Below, piece by piece: positions 1 to 13,800 of a stretch of DNA of 64,000 bases (positions are counted from its first letter, which is position 1; each line of letters begins with the position of its first letter). The notes below the pieces were generated by a model. The model had not been told where the DNA came from, made no database searches, and worked only from the letters and a program-made list of their open reading frames with translations. Both the position numbers and the translations under genes were made by a program. Origin of the DNA: Dendrocalamus latiflorus (taxonomy: Eukaryota; Streptophyta; Magnoliopsida; Poales; Poaceae); the NCBI GenBank assembly GCA_017311315.1, contig CM029666.1:507941-571940 (forward strand). The letters are read 5' to 3'.

Positions 1-246
1 TTTCAAATTGCGTGCAGATTATGTTTAAGGCCAGTTTGGCATTGATGTGCTGTGGAATCAAGCACTTTAAAAAAGTAAATTGATTTAAAATGACTGCATA
101 TGCCAACTGAATCCTTGAAGTATTTGAACTTGTCATCATGTTCTGTCGATTACATATTATCATATAGTACCAATTACCAATCAGTCTTATAATTTTTGTA
201 TAACCCTATGCTTCATATGCTTTTGCTATTCTCTAATTTTTTTCAG

Positions 247-3200
247 GGCCGTAGAAGAAAAATCTATATTTTTGCAAGCAGTATTTGATCATGTCACCAA
301 TATCATAAAATATATTGTGTCGGTGGTTATGAAGAAGCAGGATGAACTTTCTCATGGTCTTTCTAATGTAGGCTCTGCATTTGATACAACTGGCTCCGCT
401 TTAGCTTCATTTCAGAGCCTCCTGTCTTCTCCAATTTTTAGTCTGCGGAGAGTTAGTAACAGAGTTAGTTCTGTGCTTATCAAAGCTGTTACTGAATTGC
501 TTGATGAACTCTTGGTGGCAATCTCTCAGCTGTTTTCTAGTCTTTCTAGTTCTATGAACAATTTTGATGGTGAGAACGCTAGTAAAATGCTGCCAATATC
601 TTGTATTAACTTGTCAGAGGACTTAAATCTTGCCATTGACTACAAAAGTAGTGTTGTTGATATGGATCTCGATGCGCCCGACTCTGGTGAAGTAGATTCC
701 GTCACAGCTAGTGGAAGTGGAAGTATGGGTATCTCATCACGCCCTTTGGAGTGGAAGCTAGAACTAGTTTGTGTTATTTCAACTTTTTTCTCAGTGTCTC
801 CACTTCATACATGGGAAATCTTGTACAACTTAGTGGAGAAAGAAAGTGAGGTTGAGGTACAAATTTGCAATAACATCTGCTTAATATTCCTTTTTTATTT
901 CTGTTCTTTTACTTCAATAATATCGTTGTAATTCTTTCCTTTTGTAGGTTTGCCAGGCTATCTTGCTTAATCTTTGCCAAAATGTCTCTGCTTCATCTAA
1001 AAGTTTATCTTCTGTGGTACTGTCTGACTTATATGTGTTTAAATTAATTATACTTCAATTTGTACTTGTGCTACTGGCCTTACGATTTAATACACTCAAG
1101 CATTATGTGATTTTTAACCTTTGGCTTTCATCATGCAGGTCCACCAGATAGTTGATATGAGGGATAGATGTGCAAGTTCACTACTTAGCTCTGCGGACTA
1201 CCTAGCACTTGTCCATACTTTGTTAAGAACTTTAATAGCTACCCGTGACGTTGGGCAAAATACTGATGGAAAACCACAAACATGTAAAGTGGTTTCGAAT
1301 GAGGTTGGTATTTGACATATGATAAAATTTAGCATGTCTTGTTTGCTTTCTGCCAAATTTTGCTCTTAATTTTATAGCTTTTGTCCTGTGATACACTGAT
1401 ACCATAACTTTAAGATTTAGAGTTTTAATGAGTGGACATCAGTTTTGCTATTGGTACAATTGCTGTCTTTGATAAAAAAATATCAATTATTGGAATCAAA
1501 TTCCTCAAATTAAGCCATTAAAACCCTGCAATCACAATCAATCATGTTATTGAAGAGTCTGCTGTTTCTTTTTTAATAAAATGTATGCTGATCAATGGCA
1601 CAGTGGGACCAATTATGTGAGGTGGAATTTCAACTGAATTTGTAGCCTTTTAATGTTTTGACCTTTGGTAGGTATTTGCGTAGCAACTTTTAATGTTTTG
1701 TGCTTACTGCATGCTTGCCTGCACTTCTGTATATAGTCAATAGACTTGATTATTTCTGTTTAGTGGTTCAAAGTCCTGAATACAATTAATGTGTGCCAGA
1801 GTCAGGATTTAGTGAACCGTTTTCATTAACAATTTGGTCCTCTCTAGTTTCTTGGAAAACCCATAAATTGACTGGAATCAGTCAAATTCTGTAAGAACTG
1901 GCCAGAATCGTTCATAAATCAGAGTAATCGGAATAAATCAGAGTAAAAAACGTACAGGCCGGGATATAATATGACGCCTCTGACAGGTTTTACTAGGAAA
2001 CAGCTGGTTCCTAAATTGTTTTAGGTATCCTGGTTGGATTGATACGTACTAGACCTGTAATTTTGCTAAGTGGTTGGCGACCGTACATCTCTATTGGAAG
2101 TTGTGATAACTGATAACTGCCACATATATTCCCACTGTCTGCAGAACCAGGATATCCTATTAGACTTGGTAAATAAGGCTACTGAGATCAGTTTCGCAGA
2201 TTGGTTTTTCCGCATCAAGCTGATTGATTGCATCTCCCAATTTATTTACCTGTTCCCTGACATTGCCCAGGTGATTTATATTTTCTTTTCTGTTATCAAA
2301 TACTACCATTTCAAATGTATGTCAATACATGTGTGTCGTGAATCCATCATTCTGGTTGCAGGACATAACTGGGCATTTGCTTAACATGCTGCACGATACT
2401 GATTATCGCGTCAGGTTGTATCTGGCTAGGAAAATTGTTGTGCTATTCCAAATATGGGATGGGCATAATGAATTGTTTCATGATGTTTGGTAAGTGTTTG
2501 ATGACTGTGAAATGAAATTTGAGTTAAATTTCTTTGGGTAAACAAGCTAGTTTACTCCCTACTTTCCTGTCATGACTACAGACTAGTTTGCTTGTGTTTC
2601 TATTCCCTGGCTTATGAGTGTACATGAATCATGAATTCATGATTGGCATTTAGATTGACTACCAATAAGCATGAGTGTTGACTTACCAATTACCAATGTT
2701 TTGTTTATATCAGCTCAAATATTGGTGCCAAGATAGTGCAGTTCTCCAATGATATTCCAGTTAAAGCTAGAGAAGTCTTAGCTGTTGGTCCACAGTCTGT
2801 TCCTGTTATTGAAACTGCCCTCATTACACTGGCTCATTTGTCTGTGCATAGTGAGGATGTTGAAGTTGAGGTATGTTCTGATTCTCACCACTGCTATTTT
2901 GAAACAAGACTGTGTACTTATGTTCTATCCGGTCTAATTGATTGTTACAGGGTATCTTTGTGGCTTGTTGATGGGTATCTTTGTTTTATGGGAATTGCTA
3001 GGGTGCATATATTAGGAAGATTTTGCTTAACCTCTACATGCCTTGCCAAGTGAACCCTACAAAATATTGAGAAAAGTTAGGTGTAAATAATATTATTTAA
3101 CTTTTTTTTCCTGATACTCTCTAGTTGCAGTTTGTGAAAACCTACATGGTTGCATACACGAGATATGCTGGCCATACATTTGCTACCCCCTATTTCCTCT

Positions 3201-4805
3201 GTGCTGCTGTTGTTCAGTGCTTCCTCAATCTGTCTACCCCCTGAACCACCCACTTATTCATGTGGCATGCTGCTGCCGTTCCACCTTCCTCCCTGTGCAT
3301 GATTGCTAGCACCGCTAAACCTACATTTAGCCTGTACATCTTCTGGTCTGTGGATTGCTAAGCTTTACCTGCAAGCATGGTTCAAAATCCCGGCGGTTAC
3401 CGGGCGGTAACCGCCGGTTACCGGTTTTACCGGTGGAGACCGGTAACCCAAAAACCGGCCGGTATGAATTTTTTGATTTTTCGATTTTTTGGCTGGTTTT
3501 TTTCCGGTTTTCCGGTTACCGGCCGGTATTTCCGGTTACCGGCCGGTTTTTCCGGTTACCGGTTTCAAAATATCTCAAAATTCAAATTTTGATTTTTAAA
3601 TTGTGACCGGTTTTTTACCGGTTTTTCCGGTAACCGGCCGGTAACCGCCCGGTTACCGTTACCGGCCGCCGACCGGGATTTCTTCCGGTTCCGGTTTTTG
3701 GAACCTTGCCTGCAAGTGTTTCCCGTAGAACATGTGTCATCACAATTTGCTACACTACTGAGGTCTCACTGACATTGGATTGTTTTGAGAAAAAGCATTG
3801 GTCCGATCTTCAATGCATATATCATTTACTGTATCCGATTTGCACTTCAGTTATTCAACAAAATTATGCCCTTTCACTTCTAATGTTGCAGTGTGCATTC
3901 ATGATTTCTGCTGTTGCTGCTCTAGAGCCTTCTCAGCGGTACTTTCACAACAAATTAACTATTTATGTTGGCTTGTGTAAATGTTACTTTGCTTACTAGT
4001 TATTTTCATGACACTTCCTTTTCAGAGAATTAGCTTATGCTTTATTTGATTCTATCTCAAGGAGGCTCAGTTACACTTCACGAAGTAAGGTGAGTGGACA
4101 TTCTCATAGTGTACCATTTCTCTAGGTTGCTTCTCAGAGTATGGTGAATATGTCAACTGAATCTGAGATGACTAGTTTTTTTTTCAGTTTATTGTAAAAG
4201 AGAATGACTTGGTTGTGACAAATTAAAATTTGCATACCATGATTTCCTGCCATTTATGCAGTATTTGGACCGACTGATGGGTTCAATTCTTTTCCGGTGG
4301 GTTGCTTGTGAGGTGAGCCTAGTTTCGCTCGTTGAGGTAATCTTCTGTTCTATTGCTTTTTAGATTTTAATGATTGATCCTCAATATGATTACAATGTCT
4401 CCATAGCATCTCAATATGATTTCAATGTCACCATTGAGTGCCACATAATGATACTCACCTACAAAAGTCTCATATGTACCCACTTTTTCCTGGCTGAACA
4501 TATTTCCTATGTGGTCTGTTGATGCTTTGTTTTCTTTGATAAACGATTTTTTTTAGAGAAACAAGTTACCTATAATTGACCCCATGCTTTTGTCCATAAG
4601 CTGGTAAAATTTTCAGCTGTTACCATATTAATGAATTACTCATTTATGTTTCACTGCATTTTATTTCTCATGCCTTTTACAGGTGCAAGAGATGTTTGGT
4701 TTTAAATCAGCCGAGCCAAAGAACTTCGTTGAACATTGCTGCTCATGGCTTCTTTCTTTCCTTATTCTCAGGGGTGATACTGCTGATCTTAATTGGATAT
4801 CAAAG
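247..4805 (+). CDS. ATM: ATM exons 1-10 of the window (helical-repeat region)
   Basis: Exons: 247-856, 948-1016, 1139-1303, 2145-2270, 2362-2489, 2714-2870, 3892-3938, 4026-4089, 4262-4336, 4683-4805. All have AG acceptors and GT donors, and the phases join without a stop. The translation is the helical (HEAT-type) solenoid of ATM, which has no catalytic motifs, so identity here comes from continuity with the kinase end and from recognisable stretches such as DWFFRIKLIDCI. An alternative donor at 4313 (GAG then GTGAGC) would shorten the ninth exon by 24 nt in frame; the longer form reads VSLVSLVE, which fits the family better. The intron 2871-3891 contains a hAT-type element. Intron 1304-2144 shows nothing identifiable. 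Confidence 0.88.
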
Positions 4806-7800
4806 GTGAATGTTCACTGTTATTCTAAAAAAATAGTAGCCTTAATGTAGATGCTTATTTTTCTGTTTGTTGCTGTGGTGTTCTCTCTCATCATTCTACA
4901 TGTAAGTATCATATAGACAACAAGATCTACAGATAAAAATTTAATAAAATGATCACGTGGAAAATTCTGAACTGGAAATCCTGGATTTTGACTTAACTAC
5001 CAGCTGGTCAAGGACTGGGATTTCCATTTGAAACCCTGGATTAAATGCTATGGTCTAACCAAGGTTCCAAAACCTGGAACCGGAAGAAATCCCGGCCGGC
5101 GGCTGGTAACGGTAAAAACCGGTCACAATTAGAAAATCAAAACTTGAATTTTGGGATGTTTTGAAACCGGTATCCGGAAAAACCGGCCGGTAACCGGAAA
5201 AACCAAAAAAACCGGTCAAAATTCGAAAATCAAAAATTGATATCGGCCGGTTTTTTCGGTTACCGGTCTCCACCGGTAGAAACGGTAACCAGCGGTTGTT
5301 AGTCGCTGGACTCTTGCTCTTGGTGATAGCAAGATCCTTACTCTCATGGAGAGGATGACACTAGGAGATGGGGCAAGTTTTCTTGTTTATTGCTCACACA
5401 ATGCCATACCAACCTGAGGGGTTGGAGATACATACTTATAGGCTGAGAACCAGCCAAGCATATGCTAAGATGCTATCCTAGATGCTGTCCTAAAGCGGTC
5501 AATATGCTGTCCTAAAGCAGATGCTGTCCTAAAAGCAGATGCTGTCCTAAAAGCAGATGCTGTCCTAAAAGCAGATGCTGTCCTAAAAGCAGATGCTGTC
5601 CTAAAAGGAGATGCTGTCCTAAAGCAAAAGCAGATGCTGTCCTAAAAGCAGATGCTGTCCTAAAAGCAGTCAAAAGACAAAAACTACCACAGCCCCACAA
5701 AGACCACAGTACAGAGACTTATTCAGCATTCTCCCCCTAAGTCTTGTGCGTCGTCTTGTGGGAGGGTTGAACCATCCTGATCTTGGAGCAGAGCTCAAGG
5801 AACTTGATCCTTCCAAGAGGCTTGGTGAGCAAATCCGCAAGCTGATCCGTGGTGTTGATGTAGCTTGCCTTGATGCTTCCTTCATCCAAGCAGCCTCGGA
5901 TGAAATGGTACTTCACCCGGATGTGCTTGCTCCGTTCATGAAAAACGGGGTTCTTTGCCAGGGCTAGGGCGGACTTGCTGTCCACCCTGAGCTCCACTGC
6001 TTCAGTGTCCCCGCCGAGGAGATCACCAAGCAGTCGAGCGAGCCAAAGGGCCTGAGTCGAAGCGGTGGAAGCCGCTATGTACTCGGCCTCACAGCTGGAC
6101 AGGGCCACCACCTGCTGCTTGACTGACTGCCAGCTAACGAGGCACTTGCCGAGGAAGAAGAGAATCCCGCTTGTGCTCTTGCTGGTGTCGATGTCGCCTG
6201 CATGGTCGCTGTCGCTGTACCCGATGAAGTGCGCCGCGCCGGGACACCTCGGGTAGTGCAAGCCGTAGTCGGAGGTGCCCGCAACGTAGCGGAGGATCCT
6301 CTTCACGGCCTGCTGATGCTCCGTCGTCGGTCGCTGCATGAACCGACTGACGTAGCCGACGGCGAACGCCAAATCTGGACGCGTGTGGACGAGGTAGCGA
6401 AGGCTGCCCACGATGCGCCGGTACTGCGTCGCGTCCACCTCCTCCGCCGTGCTGTCGCGGCTTAGCTTCAGCCTTTCCTCCATTGGAGTGTGGGCTGGGT
6501 TGCAGTCGGTGAGCCCGCCCAGCTCGACGGTGCGCTTGGCGTAGGCGGTCTGACGAAGGGAGATACCGGAGCTGTCCTGGTGGACCTCTATCCCCAGGTA
6601 GAAGGAGAGGAGCCCCAGGTCGCTCATCTGGAAGACGGTCTTCATCTCCGCCTTGAACGCCTCGACCTCGGCCTCCTTGGAGCCGGTGATCACCAGGTCG
6701 TCGACGTAGACGCCCACCAGCAGGGCGTTGCCGCCTTTGCCCCGCCGGTAGACCGCAGCCTCGTGTGCGCTCTGCTGGAACCCCATTTGCTTGAGGGTGG
6801 AGTCCAGCTTAGCATTCCAGGCTCGTGGTGCCTGCCGCAAGCCGTAGAGGGCCTTGCGCAGGCGGAGAACCTTGCCCTCCTTGCCGGGGATGACGAATCC
6901 CGGCGGTTGACGGACGTAGACCTCCTCCTTTAAATCGCCGTTGAGGAAGGCGGACTTGACGTCCATGTGATGGACGCGCCAATCCTCCTGAGCTGCAAGT
7001 GCGAGGAGAAGACGAACGGACTCCATGCGCGCGACGGGTGCGAAGGCGTCATCGAAGTCGACCCCCTCCTGCTGCACGAAGCCTCGTGCTACCAAGCGAG
7101 CCTTGTGCTTGACGATGGTGCCGGCTTCATCCCGCTTCAGCTTGAACACCCACTTAAGGGTGATCGCGCGGTGACCGGCAGGAAGATCCGCCAGCTCCCA
7201 CGTCCGGTTCCGCTCGACGGCGTCCATCTCCTGCTGCATCGCGGCACGCCATGCCTCGTCTCTCTCCGCCTCGGCGAAGGAACGGGGCTCGCCGTCGTCC
7301 TGTGCGAGGTGCAACTCTGCCTCGAAGTCGCGCTGCGCCAGTCCAGGGACCGGCTGCTCGCCGAGGAGGTCGTCCACGGTACGGTAGCGCAGAGTCTCGC
7401 CGTCGTGGTAGGCGTCGACGCGATCCTCGTCGTGAGACAGTGGAGTAGCGAACTCCACCGTGCGCTGCTCGTCGTGGACCGAAGCTGTTGGGGCCGATCC
7501 CGATGGTGTGGCCGCCGGTGCAGGAGAGTGGTGAGCCGGTGGTGAAGAGTGGGGCGTAGCCGGTGCCGAAAGTGGTGGAGCACTCGCCGGAGCTGGTGGC
7601 GAGCAAGGTGTCGAGGTGGACGAGCTCGGTGAAGACGAGCTGCTAGCTCCCCCGGCTCTCTCGAAGTGGACGTAGTCGACAACAAAGTCCCTGAGAGTCG
7701 AAGTCGAACCGTCGTCCACCGCCTTGTCCCACGTCCAGCCTCGCCCTTCGTCGAACACAGCGTCACGCGAGATGCGGACGCGCTGTGTGACAGGGTCGAG

Positions 7801-10800
7801 GATGCGGTAGGCCTTCGAGCCCTCCGCGTAGCCGATGAACACTCCCGGAGTGCTCCTGTCGTCAAGCTTGCCGATGTGGCCAAGCTCCTTGGCGAACGCG
7901 AGGGAGCCGAAGACCCGCAAGTGGGAGACCGCCGGCTTGCGCCCATGCCAAGCCTCGTACGGCGTCCTGCCGTCGAGCGCCTTGGTAGGCGAGCGGTTGA
8001 GGATGTAGACGGCCGTCACCACCGCTTCTCCCCAGAAGACAGCCGGCATCCCCCTCTGCTTGAGGAGGGCCCGAGCCATCCCCACAACCGTCTGGTTGCG
8101 CCGCTCGACGACGCCGTTCTGCTGCGGGCTGTACGGCGCGGAGTAGTGGCGCTGAATGCCCTCATCAGCGCAGTACGACGCGAATTCAGCCGCCGTGAAT
8201 TCGCCGCCGTTGTCTGTGCGCAGCACGCGCAGCTTGCGGCCGCACTCTGCCTCCGCAACAGCCTGCGTGCGCCTGATGGCGTCCGCAGCCTCTCCCTTGC
8301 TGCCGAGGACCATCACCCACATGTAGCGGGAGAGGTCGTCGACGAGCAGCAGGAAGTAGCGTCGTCCTCCTGGTGTGGCCGGTGTCACCGGGCCACACAA
8401 GTCCCCGTGCACGAGCTCGAGCCTCTCCTTGGCTCGGAAACTCGCCTGCTGGGGAAAGGGGAGTCGCCTCTGCTTTGTCAACACGCAGACGTCGCAGAGC
8501 TGCTCCACATGGTCAAGGCACGGCAGGCCTCGCACCATTTCCGTGGCACTGAGCCGCTTCAGGGCCTCGAAGTGGAGGTGCCCAAAGCGCTCGTGCCACT
8601 GCCACGCCTCGTCGTCCCGACGAGCAGCGAGACAGATGGGTTGTGCCACCTGCACGTGAAGAGTGTAGAGTCGATTTGCGCCTCTGGTTACCTTGGCAAG
8701 AAGGCGGCGTCGAAGATCCCAAATCCGCAGCACCCCGTGCTCGATCTCGACACGCGAGCCGTTCTCATCCAGCTGTCCCAAGCTGATGATGGAGTTCCGC
8801 AGATCGGGGATGTAGTAGACGCCGGTGAGCAACCGGTGCTCGCCAGTCTTGGCGACGAAGACGACAGAGCCGACGCCCTTGATCTCCACGGCGGAGGCAT
8901 CGCCGAACTTGACGGTGCCTCGAACGCCTGAGTCGAGCTCGGAGAAGAACTCCCGCCGCCCGGTCATGTGGTGGGTGGCGCCGGTGTCGAGGCACCACCC
9001 GTCGGTCTTGTCATTGACGGGACTGTCGCCGAGGAGGGCGTGTGCTTTTGGCTCGTCAAGATGGAGGAGAGCCACTGCGGCCGGTGCCGCTGGAGGTAGT
9101 TCGATGCTCGCATGAGCAATGAACAGGACCGGCTGCTCCTCCGCTTGTGCGACGTGGGCCTGGCCGCGTCGTGGTTGTCGACACTCCCTGGCCCAATGAC
9201 CAAGCTTGCCACAGTTGTGGCAAGAGTCGTCTCGTGCCGGCTTTTGCTTGCCAGCATCGCCGCCCTGGGCGCCTCCTCGCGCCCCTGCCTGGGCGTCTTT
9301 GCGTGGCTTGCCGCGCTTGCCATGCTTGCGGCCGCCTGTCGTGGAAGAAGGCTCCCCCTTCTTCCTGTCACCTTGGCCGGCAGCCCACTGCTCCCGAGTG
9401 AGGAGGAGCTTCCCGCCAATGGTGACGGGTCCCGAGAGGCTCTGTGACTCATCGATGTCGACGACCTTGAGGCGACCCAACGCCTCCTCGATGGTCATCG
9501 TGGAAAGGTCCAGCAGAGACCCGATCGAGCGAGCCATCTGCTTGTACTTCTCGGGGACACAGCGGAAGAGCTTCTCCACAGCTCTCTCCTCGTTGTAGGT
9601 GTCGTCACCGAACTGCACCAACTTCTGCAGCAGAGTGTTGAGACGGAGAGCAAAGTCATCAATGTCTTCACCTGGCTTGAAGGCCAGGCTCTCCCACTCC
9701 GTGCGTAGTGCCTGCAATGTAGACTTGCGGGCGCGGTCGCTGCCGATGCGTGCTGCAGCGATGGCGTCCCAAGCCTCTTTGGCAGTCCGCTTGTTGGTAA
9801 GCGAGAACTGCATCTCGGGCGGGACTGCAGCGATGAGAGCATCCAGCGCCCGTCGATCCTGGTCGTAGTCGACGTCGCAGTACCGGACTGCATCCCACAT
9901 ATGCCGCACCTGGAGCTTTACCCTCATCACCGCGGCCCACTCGACGTAGTTGGTCTTGGTGAGGGTAGGCCACCCGCCGCCGGAGCCGACGTCCCTGACG
10001 ACAGCCTGGTACTCGTGGTGACCACGGTACCGAACCGGGGAGAGAGAGCCGCGTTGCCTGTGAGGGCCGCGCTCTCCGTCGACCCGTACGCCGCCGCCGT
10101 GCATGCCTCCTCCAGGAGCGCCACCGCCGTGTGCGCCTCCTTCAGGAGCGCCGCCGGCGCGTCCGCGCCTGTCTGGGCTGCCGCCGCGCTCGTGGGCGTG
10201 CGCGGCTGCCCATTGCGCCGTTCGCCCTTGCGCTGCCTCCCTCTCCAGCAGCTGAGGGTCCGCGTCGGCGCTGTCATCAACAGAGCCGGAGCTGCTGTTG
10301 CTGCCGCGCAGAGCCTTGACCTCTGCTGCTGCCGCACGCGCTGCATCTGCCGCCGCCGCTGCTTCCACCTCCGCCCTGGCTGCTGCCAGCTCCGCCGCTG
10401 CCAGCCTTGACGCCCTTTCCGCCGCCGCAGCGGTCTCTGCCGCCGCTCGCTCGCGCTGCTCTGCCGCGACGAGCTCGGCCGTCTGCTGACGCCGCATGCT
10501 CGAGGCGACCGAGCGCTGAGACTGCCCTGCGGACATGGTGCGCTACTGGGGGGCTGTTGCGTGGAGAGAGGGCTGCTTCTGACGAGCTGCTGCCCGTCTC
10601 CGGAGAGGAGTGAGCGGGGACAGCCGGAGCTGCTGCTGCTACCGGCTGGGGCTGCTGCGAGGCCGGAGAAGGAGATGAGCAGGAGATGCTCAAGCTACAG
10701 GATACTAAGGCTCTGATACCACTTGTTAGTCGCTGGACTCTTGCTCTTGGTGATAGCAAGATCCTTACTCTCATGGAGAGGATGACACTAGGAGATGGGG

Positions 10801-13800
10801 CAAGTTTTCTTGTTTATTGCTCACACAATGCCATACCAACCTGAGGGGTTGGAGATACATACTTATAGGCTGAGAACCAGCCAAGCATATGCTAAGATGC
10901 TATCCTAGATGCTGTCCTAAAGCGGTCAATATGCTGTCCTAAAGCAGATGCTGTCCTAAAAGCAGATGCTGTCCTAAAAGCAGATGCTGTCCTAAAAGCA
11001 GATGCTGTCCTAAAAGCAGATGCTGTCCTAAAAGGAGATGCTGTCCTAAAGCAAAAGCAGATGCTGTCCTAAAAGCAGATGCTGTCCTAAAAGCAGTCAA
11101 AAGACAAAAACTACCACAGCCCCACAAAGACCACAGTACAGAGACTTATTCAGCAGCGGTTACCGGCCGGTAACCGCCAAGATTTTGAACCCTGGTTCTG
11201 ACCAAGGTTCCAAAAACCGGAACCGGAAGAAATCCCGGTCGGCGGCCGGTAACGGTAACCGGGTGGTTACCGGAAAAACCGGTAAAAAATCGGTCACAAT
11301 TTGAAAATCAAAATTTGAATTTTGAGATATTTTGAAACCGGTAACCGGAAAAAAACCGGCCAAAATTCGAAAAATCAAAAATTCATACCGGCCAGTTTTT
11401 TGGTTACCGGTCTCCAACGGTAAAACCGGTAACCGGCGGTTACCGGCCGGTAACCGCCGGGATTTTGAACCATGGTTCTGACTCCTTAGTTTGATTCGAT
11501 GGACCTTGAAGCAATCTGCATATGCAATTTTGTTTTTGTTTGATAATGAACCTTACTGTTTATCTTAGGGTAATCTCGTGCAAAGCACCTTCATAGTGCA
11601 AACTGCAAGGTACCATAAAAGATTTGAGTTTTTAAAGTATTTTGAATTTCAAAATTTCTTTCAATAGTTTGATAGTACTTTGTACTTTGTACAACTTTAG
11701 TGTGTAAGGTGTTCTTTCTATTCTCCACTTAAATGCACTAAATGTCTATAGTCTAATATTTCTTTTCTTTATATATTTATTACTCAGATTGTGTCACAAC
11801 CTTTGTCTGCCATTATCAAGGGATACTTTGTTCCAATCTTTGGATTGTCCATTGCTGCCAGATGTGGCACAGGGCCGGAGAAGGATTTGGCGGAAACTGT
11901 CTTATGTGAATCACTTTTGCAGCTTGGTGAATTTTCTGAGCTTGAGCGTGATGATCTCATTAAAAAACATATGGTATACTTCCTGAGGATAACGTTTTCC
12001 CTTCAATCTGCATGCACTGTTTGCTGTTCCTTTGTGTCTTCGAGATTTATCTTATGTTTGTCGTCTAGTGCATTTACTTTTCCTTTGCCAATAAGCCTTT
12101 TAATTAGCTAATTATGGACCTATCTGTTGCATTACATATACAGAACACGAAACTGGTGTTATTTAGGCTCCTTTTTGTGATCTGGTGTTGTGTTGTGCCA
12201 CGTGTGGTAGTTATGGCTATGGACTAGACCTGGGCATTTCCCAGGCTGGGCCGGCACTTTGGCCCAGATAACCCAGTCTTGCCATATTCCCATAGTCTTT
12301 ACTCTTTAGTCAACATCTGGCAACATAAACAAATACCCTCATCTGTGTTTTCTCATATTCATATTCGATAATATCCAGATTTGTCTTCATATCTGACCTG
12401 AATCCACGAAAAACCATAGGGAAGGGAGGCTAATGTCTTAACCATATTTGATCCAATCACACCCCTAGTTTGTGACTTTGTGTCCACAACATAGTTGCAC
12501 TGGTGCGTTACTATCAATGGTGCATTTGAGCAATGATTTTAGGTGCTTTAGGAAAATGGAAATTCATTGAATCTGAATTTGCACTTTTGTGCACAGGAAT
12601 AAACAAAAGAAGATGGGTAATTTCTGCATTGCTCCAAATTGTGTCCAGTGCTAACAAATTCTTGATCCCTAGTTCTCATTCTTAATTCTTATATTTGGCT
12701 TTTCTATTTTGTCGTGATTGCCTGGTGTAGTTTATTTTATAATCTATGATGCTCGAAAGCAGTTGTGAACTTTGGTTCCTTATTACACTTTTTCCTATTT
12801 TTAGGTTTCCATTGTTGGCTTTTTGCTCTCAATATCATCATCGGCTCGTCAGCCAGAGATGCCATACTTTTCCAGGGAGATTGTAGCACTCTCGGTCAAA
12901 ACAGTTGTCGACGGATTTGTGGATGCAATGTATATTCTTGTTTTTCATTTATGCTACACGATGATTAAATGCTAATGCAATAATATCATTGTTATGATTT
13001 TTCACATTTCAGGGATGATGATTTGACTGACACAGTTGTTACTGATAAAATTAATATATTTCGTGCTGACAGAGTATTTAAGGTATTCTGTTTTTTTACA
13101 TGTTTATCTAATTTCTGAAATCTGAATTCAAATACCGCGATCTAGAATGTCTTTCTAGCCCTTATTAACTGCAGTGCTATCTGATCTGATGGATGGATAA
13201 TCAGGATGCTTTGGATCCACCAGCCAAAATCTTTCCATATTATTGATAAAATATGAAGTTTTTTTTTATATGTTGAATAGATATATATAGTGCATGGTTC
13301 TTCTACTCTGAGATTGGAATACTAAACATATTCTGTTCTCTGTTAAAGATAAATCATTCTTGCCTAAATTTCAGTGTTTATTGGAAATTTTCATGGGGTG
13401 TTTGCCTTTCTGTTCCATTTCTTCTTTCTCGCAAACCTGTGGACAATACAAATTGTGTTGTTCAACCAAAAGAAAAGATTTAGTCGCAATAGCATGACAA
13501 GTGTATTCCTTTAGGACTTGTTTGGATGAGTGGGGATTAGTCCCTGCCTATCCAAACAGGCCCTTATGAAATTAACAAGTGATATGTGCTTTTCTATGGG
13601 TGCTCATGGACAATATAAGGACAAATGAGCATTACTTTGGTCTAATCTATGTATTGTTTCTTGCTTGTTTTGTGGTTCTGACAAAGTTCCATGGACTTGC
13701 TCTTAATTTGTTGCAGTTTCTGTTGGCAATACATCAACAAGTTGCAGACGCAAGCCATTCTAGGCACATGGGTCATCGGCTTTGTGCGATTGAGGTTTTG

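Larger units (their letters stand above)
5297..11155 (-). mobile_element. Ty1/copia LTR retrotransposon, full-length copy 1 (intact)
   Basis: A 5,859-bp element on the minus strand, antisense to ATM. It has 432-bp LTRs (5297-5728, 10724-11155) that I could not tell apart by eye, a 5-bp target duplication GCGGT (5292-5296, 11156-11160), an initiator-Met tRNA primer site, a polypurine tract and one uninterrupted gag-pol frame of 1,599 codons. Integrase preceding reverse transcriptase places it in Ty1/copia. Intact coding capacity and apparently identical LTRs imply a recent insertion that may still be able to move. It inserted inside hAT-type copy B. Confidence 0.97.
5060..11194. mobile_element. 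CCGG-rich hAT-type element, copy B, split by copia element 1
   Basis: Two parts, 5060-5296 and 11161-11194, make one element of about 271 bp once the copia insertion 5297-11155 and its duplicated GCGGT are removed. The left end is CAAGGTTCC and the right end GAACCCTG. The flanking 8-mers GGTCTAAC (5052-5059) and GTTCTGAC (11195-11202) match at 6 of 8 positions, so this is an older insertion. Size and interior match copy C next to it. It lies in ATM intron 4806-11787. Confidence 0.82.

Noticed and set aside
3355..3606. Open frames across the CCGG-rich element
   Set aside because: They arise from the palindromic repeat (Arg-Leu-Pro-Val patterns) and recur in every copy on both strands.
5480..5670. 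CRISPR-like regular repeats
   Set aside because: The 18-bp units are contiguous tandem repeats inside a plant LTR, with no spacers.
5746..10613. Long open frames on the + strand across copia element 1 (for example 7666-8931)
   Set aside because: They are complements of the GC-rich gag-pol frame and show no domain of their own. The same applies to copia element 2 (16846-21688).
11569..11610. Possible ATM exon (GNLVQSTFIVQTA) between AG and GT
   Set aside because: Joining 4805 directly to 11788 gives the expected WISK-IVSQPL in phase. This extra piece has no family counterpart and would shift phase.
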